From positions 143,173,245 through 143,237,244 of the forward strand of contig CM024760.1 in NCBI GenBank assembly GCA_014218235.1: 64,000 bases of DNA. The letters are read 5' to 3'. The notes below the pieces were generated by a model that was given only the letters and a program-made list of their open reading frames with translations, did no database searches and was not told the origin of the DNA. Every line of letters starts with the position of its first letter. Position 1 is the stretch's first letter. Shown here one piece after another: positions 37,117-47,562 of the stretch. The stretch comes from Colocasia esculenta (lineage: Eukaryota > Streptophyta > Magnoliopsida > Alismatales > Araceae). A program made the translations under genes and the position numbers.

Positions 37117-38183
37117 CTATTGTACTCCTCTTCCACACCCATAGTCTCTGTGATAGGGGCAATTGCGGATCAAATGCCCCGGCTGATCACAATTATAACA
37201 TCTATAGTCTGGTGGAAGTATAGGCTGCCTGGATGTACTCTGCTGAGACTCCTCCACCTCTGGCCTATAGCCATGCCCCTGCTGGTACATCTGTTGGCGA
37301 CCTCCTCCTCGTCCTCTGAATAATTTCTTCAACTTTGATCCCACTTACTGAAACCTGAGGAAGATGGTCCAACTAGCGCTTTTCCTTTGCTAATCCCCAA
37401 GGACTGCTGAGGTAGCCGAAAACTACCTGAACCTGACTCCTCTACAGTCCTACACATAAGCGATATCACCGCATTCTGCAATTCTATCCTCAAGCCTCGA
37501 ATAAAATATTCAACCATCATAGCATTATCTGATACAACATATGGCGCATATCTGATAAGTGCCATAAACCTCATCTGATACTCCAAAACAGAAGAATTCC
37601 CTTGCTGAAGAGTCTGTAATTGCTCTCTTTTTTCTTGCTGCACTTGTATTGGGAAGAATGTGTCATTAAATGCTTCTAAAAATTCTGGCCATGTCATAGT
37701 CTCCTCTGTCATGCCTGCAAAAGTGGTATGTATCTTTAACCTCCGCCATTCTTGCGCAAAACCCCGCAACTGGTAGGTAGCCAAAACTACCCTATCCGCT
37801 GGAGGACACCTCATAGTCACAAAAACCCTCTCAATCTCATGAATCCAGTGCTCAGCTGTGTCTGGATTCGGTCCCCCTGTATAGGTAGGCGGTTGTAATC
37901 TAAAAAATCTTTCAACCTGCAACATCGGCTCTTCCACTACCCTCACTGATGGTGGTGGTGGTACGGGTACCACAAGAGGTACCTCCACTCCTGGTGGTGG
38001 TGGAATTGGTGCCACTGGTACAACCTCTTCTAAAGCTAGTGGTATTGCTATTAACGATACCGGTGCCCGCTGGTCTAGTCTCATCTGAATATCCGTAAGA
38101 CTCTCCCATATCCTCTCTATCATTCGCTGGGTAGACTCTTCTAGTTCATCTCCTCCAGCACCCCAATCCCTTCTATCAGCCAT
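37117..38183 (-). pseudogene. G1 gag with zinc knuckle
   Basis: The ATG at 38183 begins MADRRDWGAGGDELEES. A proline-rich linker is followed by the retrotransposon gag core (RLQPPTYTGGPNPDTAEHW, FNDTFFPIQVQQEKREQ, VLEYQMRFMALIRYAPY). Compared with G2 a segment of about 19 residues after TVEE is missing. A frame change near 37335 separates the zinc-knuckle part (CYNCDQPGHLIRNCP, a CCHC of spacing 2-4-4), which is otherwise intact to 37117. Gag would form the particle shell and bind RNA. Confidence 0.85.
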
Positions 38184-38322
38184 CTCAAATTCCTACAGAA
38201 ACAACATTCCAACCACATACATACCAACAAATCATTACAAAACCAGGGTCAGCTACCAGCAGTGGACTCATGTAGAAATAAAGCTATGTAATTTCCCAGT
38301 TCCTTTATATTACACGGACCTT

Positions 38323-38334
38323 GCTCTGATACCA
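38323..38334 (-). promoter_or_regulatory. G1 primer-binding site
   Basis: The minus strand reads TGGTATCAGAGC, two bases from the LTR edge at 38337. It is complementary to initiator tRNA-Met. Confidence 0.9.
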
Positions 38335-38336
38335 AC

Positions 38337-38464
38337 TGTGACGGACCACGTCGTTCAAACCCATTAGCTTGGTAACGAGCTTGACCCGACTCCATCTCCC
38401 GCGAACGAGCCCTAGTCTTGCGAGGGATATCACACACATGTTCGTGAAATTACAAAGAAAACAC

Positions 38465-38516
<52 letters not shown>

Positions 38517-38876
38517 TCATAATGCCACACATATTAACATTGTATTTACATAGCCAAATTTTAACAAAAGTCAAGTAAGGTACAAGAGCCTGGGGCATAA
38601 CCCGAGGTACAACAAGAAAAGAAACTACACTGCTGGAGGCGTCGGCCCAACACCACTGCGATGCAGCTCCGAACTAGAAGATGGAAGAGAAACCTTATGC
38701 TCTCCTTCACCTGTAGGGAGTAGGGGTCAGCCTCGCAAGTCACTGGCTCAGTAGGGAAACTCCCCCAAAAACCGCGCAAACCAACTTAAGTACAAAAGCC
38801 AGAGGCTACACTAACAATTTATAGAGTAAGCTAAGCAGGATATTAAAGTTGTAAATACCACTTACCACTTGCCGTT
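38337..38876 (-). repeat. G1 right LTR (5' LTR), part 1
   Basis: It starts TGTGACGGACC beside the PBS and is collinear with 31347-31860. It is interrupted by B after the TSD copy CCGTT (38872-38876). Confidence 0.9.
38465..38513. repeat. (AT)n microsatellite in G1 LTR
   Basis: About 49 bp of pure AT dinucleotide, in the LTR position where the G1 left LTR has about 18 bp and the G2 5' LTR about 12 bp. Confidence 0.9.
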
Positions 38877-39089
38877 TGTTGGGTTGAGTGTGAAAACAAG
38901 TCATTTCCCCTTATATTTTGATGATGACAAGCTGTGATTTTAATGCATAAAAATTGGAACATGTGAAATACATCACCTGAATTACCAATATTCAAAAAGC
39001 ATGTTTCCAAGCACATTTATATTTATGATAATACATTTAACTAATGACTTATGTGTTATTTTCTCAGGGACAAACATTTTCTTGCAAAG

Positions 39090-39570
39090 GTAGTGTCGAC
39101 ACAACCATCAATGGTGTCGACACAATGGCTCAGAGCAAAGGCAGAAATGTGAAGAAAAGATCAACTAGTGTCGACACTAGTCCAGGGCAGGTCGACACTA
39201 GAGACAGATCCTAGAGAAATATGTTAACAGACTTCCATCTCAGGTCAACACTAAATCCGATAGTGTCGACACTAGAGAGCTTTCCCAGAAGGCCTGTTGT
39301 TCAGATAGCTAAAGCAGGTCGACACAAAATGCAGGCAGGTCGACACTAGATGGCTCTCCCAGAAGGCCTGTTTGTCAGATGGCCAAAGCAGGCCGACATG
39401 AGATGATATCAGGTCGACACTAGAGAGCCTTCCCAGAAGGCCTGTTTTGCAGTCTGGGACATGGTGTCGACACTGAATCATCTCAGGTCGACACTAGAGA
39501 CCTCTCCCAGGGAATTGATTTGCCAGTCTGGGACAGTGTGTCGACACACCTCATGGGCAGGTCGACACAC
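39090..39570. promoter_or_regulatory. GTCGAC word array in B 5' LTR (upstream of TATA)
   Basis: There are twelve intact GTCGAC cores in about 480 bp, mostly within GTGTCGACAC, CAGGTCGACACTA or TAGTGTCGAC, plus two decayed ones (GTCAAC, GCCGAC). They occur in both orientations and include an 18-bp perfect palindrome at 39164-39181. Several belong to a longer degenerate tandem unit containing CCCAGAAGGCCTGTT. The array ends about 120 bp upstream of the TATA box, so an enhancer role is plausible but unproven. Confidence 0.7.
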
Positions 39571-39603
39571 TCCGGAATCTCTGTGACTTAAACTTTGTCC
39601 TGG

Positions 39604-39612
39604 ACACGTGGC
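39604..39612 (+). promoter_or_regulatory. G-box / ABRE-type element
   Basis: ACACGTGGC is a consensus bZIP (ABA-response type) site 75 bp upstream of the TATA box. It is also intact at 51006-51014 and 22752-22760 and decayed in the A 5' LTR. Confidence 0.6.
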
Positions 39613-39686
39613 ACCCTAAGGAGATGTTGGTTCAATCTTGGATCTTGTGCCCACGTACCCCAAGGGTATCTTTGGGATATTTAGGG

Positions 39687-39694
39687 TATAAATA
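39687..39694 (+). promoter_or_regulatory. B 5' LTR TATA box
   Basis: TATAAATA within GGGTATAAATACCC. The expected transcript start is about 30 bp downstream, which places the ladder and PBS in the RNA leader. Confidence 0.75.
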
Positions 39695-40166
39695 CCCTCC
39701 TTTTGGGCATCCATCCAAGAAGAAGCCTTTCAGAGCCTCCAAGAAATCCCGTTGGCGGCTAGAAGGTTCTCTTCCCTGTTCTTGCCTTCCTGGTGCATCC
39801 TCGAGCCAAATTCTCATCTGCTCAAGCATGAGAAGTGGCAATTGATAGTTGAAGAAGCAATTGGATCACCACAAGGAAGCAGATCAAGTAGAAGCCGACT
39901 TCGTTGAAGAATTCGAGGAAGATCCTGAAGATCAAATTGCAGAGCATCGGCCAGGAACTTCCAGAGATCAAAGCACTTCACAATTCGACTTTCTACAAGG
40001 GAGTACATCTGAAGAGAAAAGCTATTAATCAATTCTCATCTTCCTTTTCTCTTCTGAGTGATTCTGAGATTGTGCATGGGTTGTTGCATGAGTCTCATGA
40101 ATTAACTCTGTTGGACTAGATCTGTTGCTAGAGGATCTTAGTCTTGTGTTTTCTAGAAATTGTTTG

Positions 40167-40350
40167 TGAGCCGTCGAGCTCAGTGGTTTTGAGTCGTCGT
40201 ACTCAAGTTGTAGTTGAGCAGTCTTGCTCAGGGTTCTAGAGTAGTCTTACTCTGGAGTTTGTGTGAGTTGTAAACTCAAGTGGTTGGAGTTGTCAGGCTC
40301 CAGTGGGTGTGTTGTACCCAGGTTGATTAGTGGATCCTCACTGTGTGAGG
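40167..40350 (+). other. Ladder of eight stem-loops in B 5' LTR leader
   Basis: Consecutive stems are TGAGC/GCTCA (40167-40182), TTGAGT/ACTCAA (40189-40206), TGAGCA/TGCTCA (40215-40230), AGAGTA/TACTCT (40238-40253), TGAGTT/AACTCA (40264-40278), TGGAG/CTCCA (40285-40302), TGGGT/ACCCA (40304-40320) and CCTCAC/GTGAGG (40336-40350). All are exact, with 3-8 nt loops. It lies about 450-630 nt into the predicted transcript and 300 nt before the PBS. Confidence 0.75.
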
Positions 40351-40657
40351 GGTGGATGTAGGAATCACATGGGTGATTTCCGAACCACCTAAAAATCTCT
40401 GTGCATTGATCTGATTGTGGTTTGAACTTATCCTTCGTTAGATGCTTGCATAGGATCGCTTGAATTCATCTAATCAATTTGTTCACACACTCCATTTGCA
40501 CATCTCACTCAATTATTCTCAGATCTGTGAAATCTGTTTCTCATTTTGTCTCTGATTCAAAAGGTTTTTAAATTTGGTTAAGCTTCCGCATTAGTAGGCC
40601 TAGATCTATTCAACCCCCCTTCTAGATCTTGTCCTCTTCATTTATCGATCCTTCAAT

Positions 40658-40669
40658 TGGTATCAGAGC
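40658..40669 (+). promoter_or_regulatory. B primer-binding site
   Basis: TGGTATCAGAGC lies two bases after the 5' LTR. It is the initiator tRNA-Met complement. Confidence 0.95.
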
Positions 40670-40780
40670 GGGTTTACACTTGATCTGATTTGATCTGAGT
40701 AGTTTCTGAGTGTTCTGTGTGCTTGATTGTTTGCTTGTTTGTTTTGCTAAGTGTCTCCTTCTTTGCATCATTTTAATTAA

Positions 40781-42564
40781 ATGGATTCCAGAGGATTCAT
40801 AGCTGAGGGCCATTCCATTAATAGGCCACCATTCTTTAATGGAACAGACTATTCTTATTGGAAAAATAGAATGCAAGTGTTTCTTAGGGCCCAAAATTAT
40901 GAAATCTGGAAAGTAGTGGAAGTAGCTCCCTATGAGAACCAGGGAGAGGAAGAAACCTGGACTAGGGAACAGATAAGAAGAGCTACATTGAATTACAGTG
41001 CCATGAATATGATTCAATGTGCTGTTCACCCAAAGAGTACTCAAGAATCTCAATGTGCAAATCTGCCAAAGAGATGTGGGATAAACTTGAGTTACTCTAT
41101 GAGGGAACATCTCAGGTTAAAGAAACCAAGGCTAACATACTTGTCTCTGAATATGAATTGTTCATGATGAAATCTAATGAGACAATCTCTGAAATGTTTG
41201 CCAGGTTTATGATCATAGTCAATGGACTGAAGGCCTTAGGTAAGGACTATACGGATGCTGACTTGGTAAGAAAAATTCTACGTTCTCTCTCTTCAATTTG
41301 GCACACAAAGGCCACTGTCATTGAAGATTCTAAAGATCTGTCCAAAATCTCTTTGGATGAATTGATAGGATCTTTGATGACATATGAAATCAATCTAAAG
41401 AGAAATGAAGAACATATAATCAAAACCAAGCCAGTAGCTCTAAAGGCCCCATCAAGTAACAAAGACAAGAGTCAGGATAAAACCAGTTCTGATGAGTCTG
41501 AGTCAAATGAGGATGAGATTGCCCTCATGACCAGGCAATTCAAAAAATTCTTGAAATATAGAAAAGGAAAACTTGCTGGCAAAAAGAAATATTCATCAGG
41601 TAAGAGAAACACTTCCTTTTCTAATGCAAATTCTAACAAGAATAAAAAATCTGATGAAATTGTCATCTATTACAGGTTCAACAAGCCAGGACATATGAAG
41701 GGAGAATGTCCTGAAAACAAAAAGGAGAAGCACAAGAAACTTCACAAGTTCAAGAAGCCAAAGGCCATGGTAGCCACTTGGTCTGATAAGGACTCAAGTG
41801 AAAAAGAAGAAGAAGAAAAATCCTCAAGCTCGGAAAGTGAGAAGATCTGCTTCATGGCCAATAGCTCAGATGGAAAGGTAAGCACATCTTTCGAAGATTT
41901 TTCAGTTGAAGATTGGCAAGATGCATATGCAGAACTTGTTGAAAAATATACTGAAATGAGGAAAGAAAATAAGCATCTCAAAAAGAAAATTGAAAACATT
42001 TATCATAACCAATCTTCAAACAAAAGAATTTGTGAACTAGAAAATGAAGTAACAGAACTGAATGAAGAAAAAGAAAATCTTCTGAATTTGATTGATGAGC
42101 TTAAGCTAGCCTCTCAAAAGGCCACCCATGAATTCAAAGAATTATCTGAAAAGCTGGAAAAGGAAAACCAAGATAAACAACAAAAGATTGAAGAAATCAA
42201 AATCTTGGAAAACCAGCTAAAAGAAAAGGATGAAGTTATTGAAACATTCACAAATGGTAAAGATAATCTGGAGGCCTTGCTGGGAGCAAAAATGAAATCA
42301 ATCTCTCATGGACTAGGATTTGATAAACAAAAACCTAAGAAAGACAAATCTGGTGAGAAGAAGGATAAAGCACCATTAATTAAATTTGTCAAAGGCCCTA
42401 GTCTTGAGAACACAGAAATAAAACAAACATCAAGCAAAACTCCAAAAATCCAAAAACTCAGAAACAAAGCAAGTCAACCAGGTCGACACAGTCACCTGAC
42501 AGGTCGACACCAGTCCACAAGAAGAAGGATTCTGTGGCTGTTGTGTCGACACCAGACAAGGTGA
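40781..42564 (+). pseudogene. B gag (one frameshift, damaged zinc knuckle)
   Basis: The ATG at 40781 begins MDSRGFIAEGHSINRPPFF, with the copia gag N-terminal motif FFNGTDYSYWKNRMQVFL. A one-base loss in a C-run near 41028 (CACCC; A has CACCCC) shifts the frame. The remaining 515 codons from 41017 are open and carry the gag core (MFARFMIIVNGL). The zinc knuckle reads YYRFNKPGHMKGEC: both N-terminal Cys positions are replaced by Tyr and Phe, so it should not bind zinc. A coiled coil of about 110 residues follows (about 41900-42260), then a lysine-rich tail. The frame ends at TGA 42562-42564 amid GTCGAC words. Gag normally builds the virus-like particle and packages RNA. Confidence 0.9.
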
Positions 42565-42575
42565 GGTCGACCTGC
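42480..42575 (+). repeat. GTCGAC words at B gag/pol junction
   Basis: There are four GTCGAC cores (GGTCGACAC twice, GTGTCGACACC, AGGTCGACCT). The last is a 10-bp palindrome, and GTCGACAC/GTGTCGAC can pair across the interval. The word is the one that dominates the LTR. The same cluster is at about 14343-14432 in A. Confidence 0.75.
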
Positions 42576-44436
42576 TCAACACCAACCAAGACAAACAATA
42601 AAATAAAAAATTCAAATAAAAATTTGAAAAATCAGAAAAAGTCAAAGGAAGTCATTCATGAAAAACCTTGGACCTCCAAGACAAGATATCAAGCTGATTG
42701 GAACCAATGGCATTACAACCCATGTTGGTATCATCCCCAATTCTTCTATCCAAATTTTCTGATGTACCAACAAAATCCTTGGATTCCACCTCCTCATCTA
42801 AACTCTAATGTTCAAATTAAAACTTCCCCTCCTACCAAAAACAAAAACACTGGTGTTTTCATCCCAAAAGGAAAGAAGAAAGTGAAAAAGACAGAGAACA
42901 CCACTGTAATAAAACAAAAATAAAAAACAAGTCAAATTTGGGTGAGAAAAGATTTGATAATGTTGTCCAAACATTCTGATGGTCCCAACTCTGTTTGGGT
43001 ACCAAAATCTTCTCTCCACTAATTGTTTTTGCAGGAAGGTCGTGCACCCAATTCAAATGTGTGGTTCCTTGACAGTGGGTGTTCACGACATATGACTGGA
43101 GATAGAGCTAAATTTTCTTTCCTGCTAGAGAAGGAGGGAGGTTCAGTAACATTTGGAGGTAAAAATAAAGGAAAGATCATTGGATCTGGAAAGGTTGGTC
43201 AAACTTCCTCAAACTCTGTTGATAGTGTTTTATTAGTTGATGGTCTTGATTACAATCTGCTAAGTATTAGCCAACTATGTGACAAAGGTCACAAAGTTGT
43301 GTTTGAATCCAATTTCTGTAAGATCATTGATTCATCAACTGATAAAATAAAATTTTGTGGAAAAAGGGAAAACAATGTTTACATGATCGACCTTAATAAA
43401 AACTTTTCTGAAAATCTTTGCTTTGTTGCTAATAAAGATGAAATTGCATGGACTTGGCACAAAAGACTTGGCCATGCAAGTTTCAGAACTTTGAATAAAT
43501 TGTTAAGGCTGAACTTGGTTAAGGGTCTTCCTGAATCTTTCTCTAACATTGAAAATCAAGTTTGTGGGATTGTGCCCAAGGAAAACAAACCAGGAAATCT
43601 TTTAAGAACTTCAATGAGGTACTCACATCTAGGCCACTAGAACTACTTCACATGGACCTTTTTGGCCCAACAAGAGTTCTAAGTCTAAGTGGCAAGAGAT
43701 ATGGGTTTGTAATCATTGATGATTTTACTAGATTTACTTGGGTTATCTTCTTGTCCCACAAAAGTGATACTTGCCTTGAGTTCAGGAAATTCTGTACCAC
43801 TGCCCTAACAAACTTTTCATATAAAATCAAAATATTTTAACTGATCATGGGGGTGAATTTGAAAACCAATCCTTTTCTGATTTATGTGCTGAACTTCAAA
43901 TTCTCCACAAGTTTTCTTCACCAAGAACTCCAGAACAAAATGGAGTTGTGGAAAGAAAGAATAGAACTCTTGTGGAAATGGCTAGATCCATGCTCTTAGA
44001 AAGTAATTTGCCCAAATCCTTCTGGGCTGAAGCTGTAAACACAGCAAATCACATTCTGAATAGAGCTTTGATCAGACCAAAAATCAGAAAAACCCCCTAT
44101 GAATTATTGAAAAACAAAAAGCCAACTGTTTCTTACTTCAAAATCTTTGGGTGCAAATGTTATGTACACAACAATAATAAAGAAAATCTTGACAAGTTTG
44201 ATGCTAAGAGTCAGGAAGCCATCTTCCTTGGTTATTCAGAAGTGTCAAGAGCTTTCAGAGTGTACATTCTCAAAAACAAAAATGTTGAAGAATCTCCCAC
44301 ATATTTTTTGATGAAAATTCCTTTTCAACTAACAATTCTAAATCTTGCAGGAAAATTCAAGACAGTGAAGAGGATGATTTCATTGTGGACTCTTCACCAA
44401 CTGTTGAGGAGCTTGAAGACATTGGTGAGAACTTGA
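42534..44436 (+). pseudogene. B pol: linker, protease, integrase (three frameshifts, two stops)
   Basis: The frame is -1 relative to gag. The lysine-rich linker ends at TAA 42921-42923, a second TAA is at 43020-43022, and both are shared with A. The protease motif LDSGCSRHMTG is near 43071. The HHCC finger of the integrase is cut by a one-base loss near 43570 (CGI then frame change). The core HMDLFGP is in the next frame (43562-43840), which ends by a one-base loss in an A-run near 43835. NGVVERKNRTLVEMARS continues at 43948-44436 until an indel near 44300. All three indels fall in or beside homopolymers. Active protease and integrase cannot be made from this copy. Confidence 0.9.
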
Positions 44437-46175
44437 ACATCAATTCACCATCTTCAAGTGGATCAGGTAACATTGCTCCAGATTTAAGTACCCCTCAACA
44501 GGTAATTTCTGAACATCGAATTTTGAGAGATCACCCATTAGATAATGTAGTTGGCAATTTGCATGATAGAGTTAGGACTAGATCATCATTCTTGCATGAT
44601 ATTGAAGAAGACCCACTAGCTCTAATTTCCCAAATTGAACCAAAGTCAATTGATGAAGCTTTATCAAGTTCTGATTGGATCAATGCCATGCATGATGAAC
44701 TTCATCAATTTGAAAGAAATCAAGTATGGGAATTAGTACCTAGACCTAGTGACCAAACAGTCATTGGCACTAGATGGGTTTTCAGAAATAAGTTGAATGA
44801 ATCTGGTCAAGTCATAAGAAATAAAGCTAGGCTAGTTGCAAAGGGGTACAATCAGGAGTTTGGAATTGACTTTGAAGAATCATATGCCCCTGTAGCTAGA
44901 CTAGAAGCAGTTAGAATTTTCCTTACTTTTGCATCCTCCATGAAATTCAAAGTTTATCAAATGAATGTTAAAAGTGCATTTTTAAATGGATATATAAAGG
45001 AAAATGTTTTTGTTGAACAACCTCCTGGATTTGAAAATGAAAAACATCCTAACCATGTTTTCAAGCTTCATAAGGCTCTCTATGGTCTTAAACAAGCTCC
45101 AAGAGCTTGGTATGACCGTTTGAGTTCCTTTTTGCTTGAAAAAGGATATTCTAGAGGAAATGTTGATCAAACATTGTTCACAAAAACAGTCAATAAAGAA
45201 ATAATTGCAGTCCAAATTTATGTTGATGACATAATATTTGGATCAACCAATAAAGGCCTGTGTAATGAATTTTCAAATCAAATGAAAAATGAATTTGAAA
45301 TGAGTTTAATGGGAGATCTAAAGTTTTTCTTGGGATTGCAGGTTAACCAAACACATGAGGGAATCTTCATCAGTCAAACCAAGTATGTGAAAGAACTTTT
45401 GAAAAGGTTTGACTTTCAGAACCTCAAGCATTCAAACACACCAATTGCCATTAATGCTAAGCTAGAAGAAGACTCTCATGGTAAGTCAGTAGACCCAAAG
45501 ACCTACAGAGGTATGATTGGTTCTCTACTTTATCTTACAACTTCTAGACCTGATATTCAGTTTAGTGTGTGTTTGTGTGCTAGATTTCAATCAAATCCTA
45601 AAGAAAGTCACATGTTAGCTGTTAAAAGGATTTTCAAATATCTTGTTGGAACATGTGATTTAGGAATTTGGTATCCTGCTAATTGCAAGTTAGATTTGAT
45701 TGCCTATTGTGATGCTGACTATGCTGGTTGTAAATTAGATAGAAAAAGCACAAGTGGCTTGTGTTTGTACTTAGGTGGGTGCCTAATCTCTTGGGCTTCT
45801 AAGAAGCAACATTCAGTTGCTCTGTCCACTGCAGAGGCTGAGTATGTTGCTGCAGGTAGATGTGGAACTCAAATTCTTTGGGTGAAACATCAACTTCTTG
45901 ATTACAACCAAGAGTTAGGTTGTGTTCCCATCCTTTGTGATAACACAAGTGCAATAAATCTGTCTAAAAACCCCATTCAGCATTCCAGAACCAAGCATAT
46001 TGAAATTAGGCATCATTTCTTGAGAGATGAGGTAGCAAAGAAATCATTTGAACTCCACTTCATAGAAACTGAAAAACAAATTGCTGACATCTTCACAAAA
46101 CCCCTTCCTGACAGTAGATTCTCATCTTTAAGGAGAGAACTTGGTCTTTGTAAATGTCCATTGGGATTGGGTTGA
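44385..46175 (+). CDS. B pol: RT and RNase H (596-codon open segment)
   Basis: This is the longest intact coding stretch in the window. It starts in the integrase tail (DSSPTVEELED). RT has WVFRNKLNESGQVIRNKARLV, FEESYAPVARLEAVRI, LYGLKQAPRAWYD and the catalytic YVDDIIFGSTN (about 45219-45250). RNase H has YCDADYAG, STAEAEYVAA and RTKHIEIRHHFLRD with its acidic residues in place. It ends at TGA 46173-46175 after CKCPLGLG. Together they would convert element RNA into double-stranded cDNA. There is no start codon of its own because it is the 3' end of a polyprotein, so frameshifts upstream probably silence it. Confidence 0.9.
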   Translation: MDSSPTVEELEDIGENLNINSPSSSGSGNIAPDLSTPQQVISEHRILRDHPLDNVVGNLHDRVRTRSSFLHDIEEDPLALISQIEPKSIDEALSSSDWINAMHDELHQFERNQVWELVPRPSDQTVIGTRWVFRNKLNESGQVIRNKARLVAKGYNQEFGIDFEESYAPVARLEAVRIFLTFASSMKFKVYQMNVKSAFLNGYIKENVFVEQPPGFENEKHPNHVFKLHKALYGLKQAPRAWYDRLSSFLLEKGYSRGNVDQTLFTKTVNKEIIAVQIYVDDIIFGSTNKGLCNEFSNQMKNEFEMSLMGDLKFFLGLQVNQTHEGIFISQTKYVKELLKRFDFQNLKHSNTPIAINAKLEEDSHGKSVDPKTYRGMIGSLLYLTTSRPDIQFSVCLCARFQSNPKESHMLAVKRIFKYLVGTCDLGIWYPANCKLDLIAYCDADYAGCKLDRKSTSGLCLYLGGCLISWASKKQHSVALSTAEAEYVAAGRCGTQILWVKHQLLDYNQELGCVPILCDNTSAINLSKNPIQHSRTKHIEIRHHFLRDEVAKKSFELHFIETEKQIADIFTKPLPDSRFSSLRRELGLCKCPLGLG

Positions 46176-47562
46176 GTGTTAGGCATCTTCTGAGGGGGAG
46201 TTCTTTGCATCATCATATTCATTTGCTTCCTTGATTCATACTGATCATATCTCTCTCTCCATTTCATTTCTATTTCTTTTTGACAATGAACTCTTCAACT
46301 CACATTGTGTTGAACTTCTTGGTATATCAAATGGTGATTTGAAGAAGGACAAGTTCTGCTTGTCTGGACACTTTCACTATGCGAGAGTATGTGTCTCCGC
46401 CAAGTACCAAGAAATGAAAATGCAATTATTGAGGGGGAGCTTTTATTGTTTAAAGAGAATTTTTCCTGATTTCAAAAACTTGCATATCTTTATTCTGATG
46501 AAAAGTGGTTGAAATCCTCATCTCAGGGGGAGCTAGAGAATTCACAAGTCATATTTTTGAAAAATTCACAACTTTTCTTGCATTACATCAATTTCCTTGC
46601 ATGATGTCCTCATTCAGGTGTCTAGAGTCTCAAAATGATCCTTTGAGTGATCTACTATATTCATTTGTCAACTCTCACCTATATTCTTCAAAACTATAGA
46701 AATTCAGATTTCTTTCAAAGACTGAAGGACTATGTGTGCCTTGAATCTAAACATGTTTTTGTTTGCAATTGATGTTGGATATAGATGATGTCTTTTTATC
46801 AAAAATCTCCAAAATTTGTCAATTCAACAGAGCAATGGCATATGTGCTGAGAAACTGCACACCTTCACAATGAATGAAGTGCCATGTATGTCATGAGGCA
46901 CTAATGCTATCTCTGTTCAAAGGGGTTCAAAATCAAAAATAAATGAAAAGCAAAATAAATATGTCCTATTCCTTTTTGATGATGACTGAGTAACTGGAAA
47001 TATTGGTGTCTAAAAACGTATATTTTCATGTCAAAAGGTCATCATTTACCCCTTTGAGACTTGATAATGGATAAATCTTTCGTATCCAGGGACTATAGTG
47101 TGTGAAAAGCATTAGTTCTTGAGTGAACAAGATGTATCTCATTTGATAGTTTGTTTCAAAAACAAAATGTGTATATCATTGGAGAATTGTTTTAAAATAA
47201 TCATTCTTATCCATCATCAAGTTGTCTTAAGAAAGTTGTTTATTTTCAACACACTTGATTTCAGTCTAAAAGATTTTTTTTATTTCTTTGGACTTGAAGA
47301 ATATGGTAGTGTGTAGTTGATTGTTAAATGTATTATATCCCTTAAATTATCATTTTAATGACTCAAGTCACTGAATGCTCATATCCTGTTGGATATTGTG
47401 TAAAACTTGAATTGTGTTGAATTTTTGAAAATTTTAACAAATGAATTTTTTAGTCTCTTAAATATCCTTGAAATGATTATTCCACCCATTGCTTATTATT
47501 ATAAAGATATCTCAAAAGTCACATAATTTTTCCATACTCAAATCTAAAATTTTCATCAGGCC

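Larger units (their letters stand above)
38877..40655 (+). repeat. B 5' LTR
   Basis: It runs TGTTGGG...ATCCTTCA over 1,779 bp. It holds the GTCGAC word array (about 39090-39570), G-box, TATA box and stem-loop ladder listed separately. The PBS starts two bases after its end. Confidence 0.95.

Noticed and set aside
39090..39570. CRISPR-like array
   Set aside because: Repeats are short palindromic words at irregular spacing inside a plant LTR; there are no constant-length spacers or cas genes.
42410..42564. Programmed -1 frameshift with slippery heptamer
   Set aside because: I scanned the overlap for X-XXY-YYZ in the gag frame and found none that fits, so it is kept only as a weak possibility.
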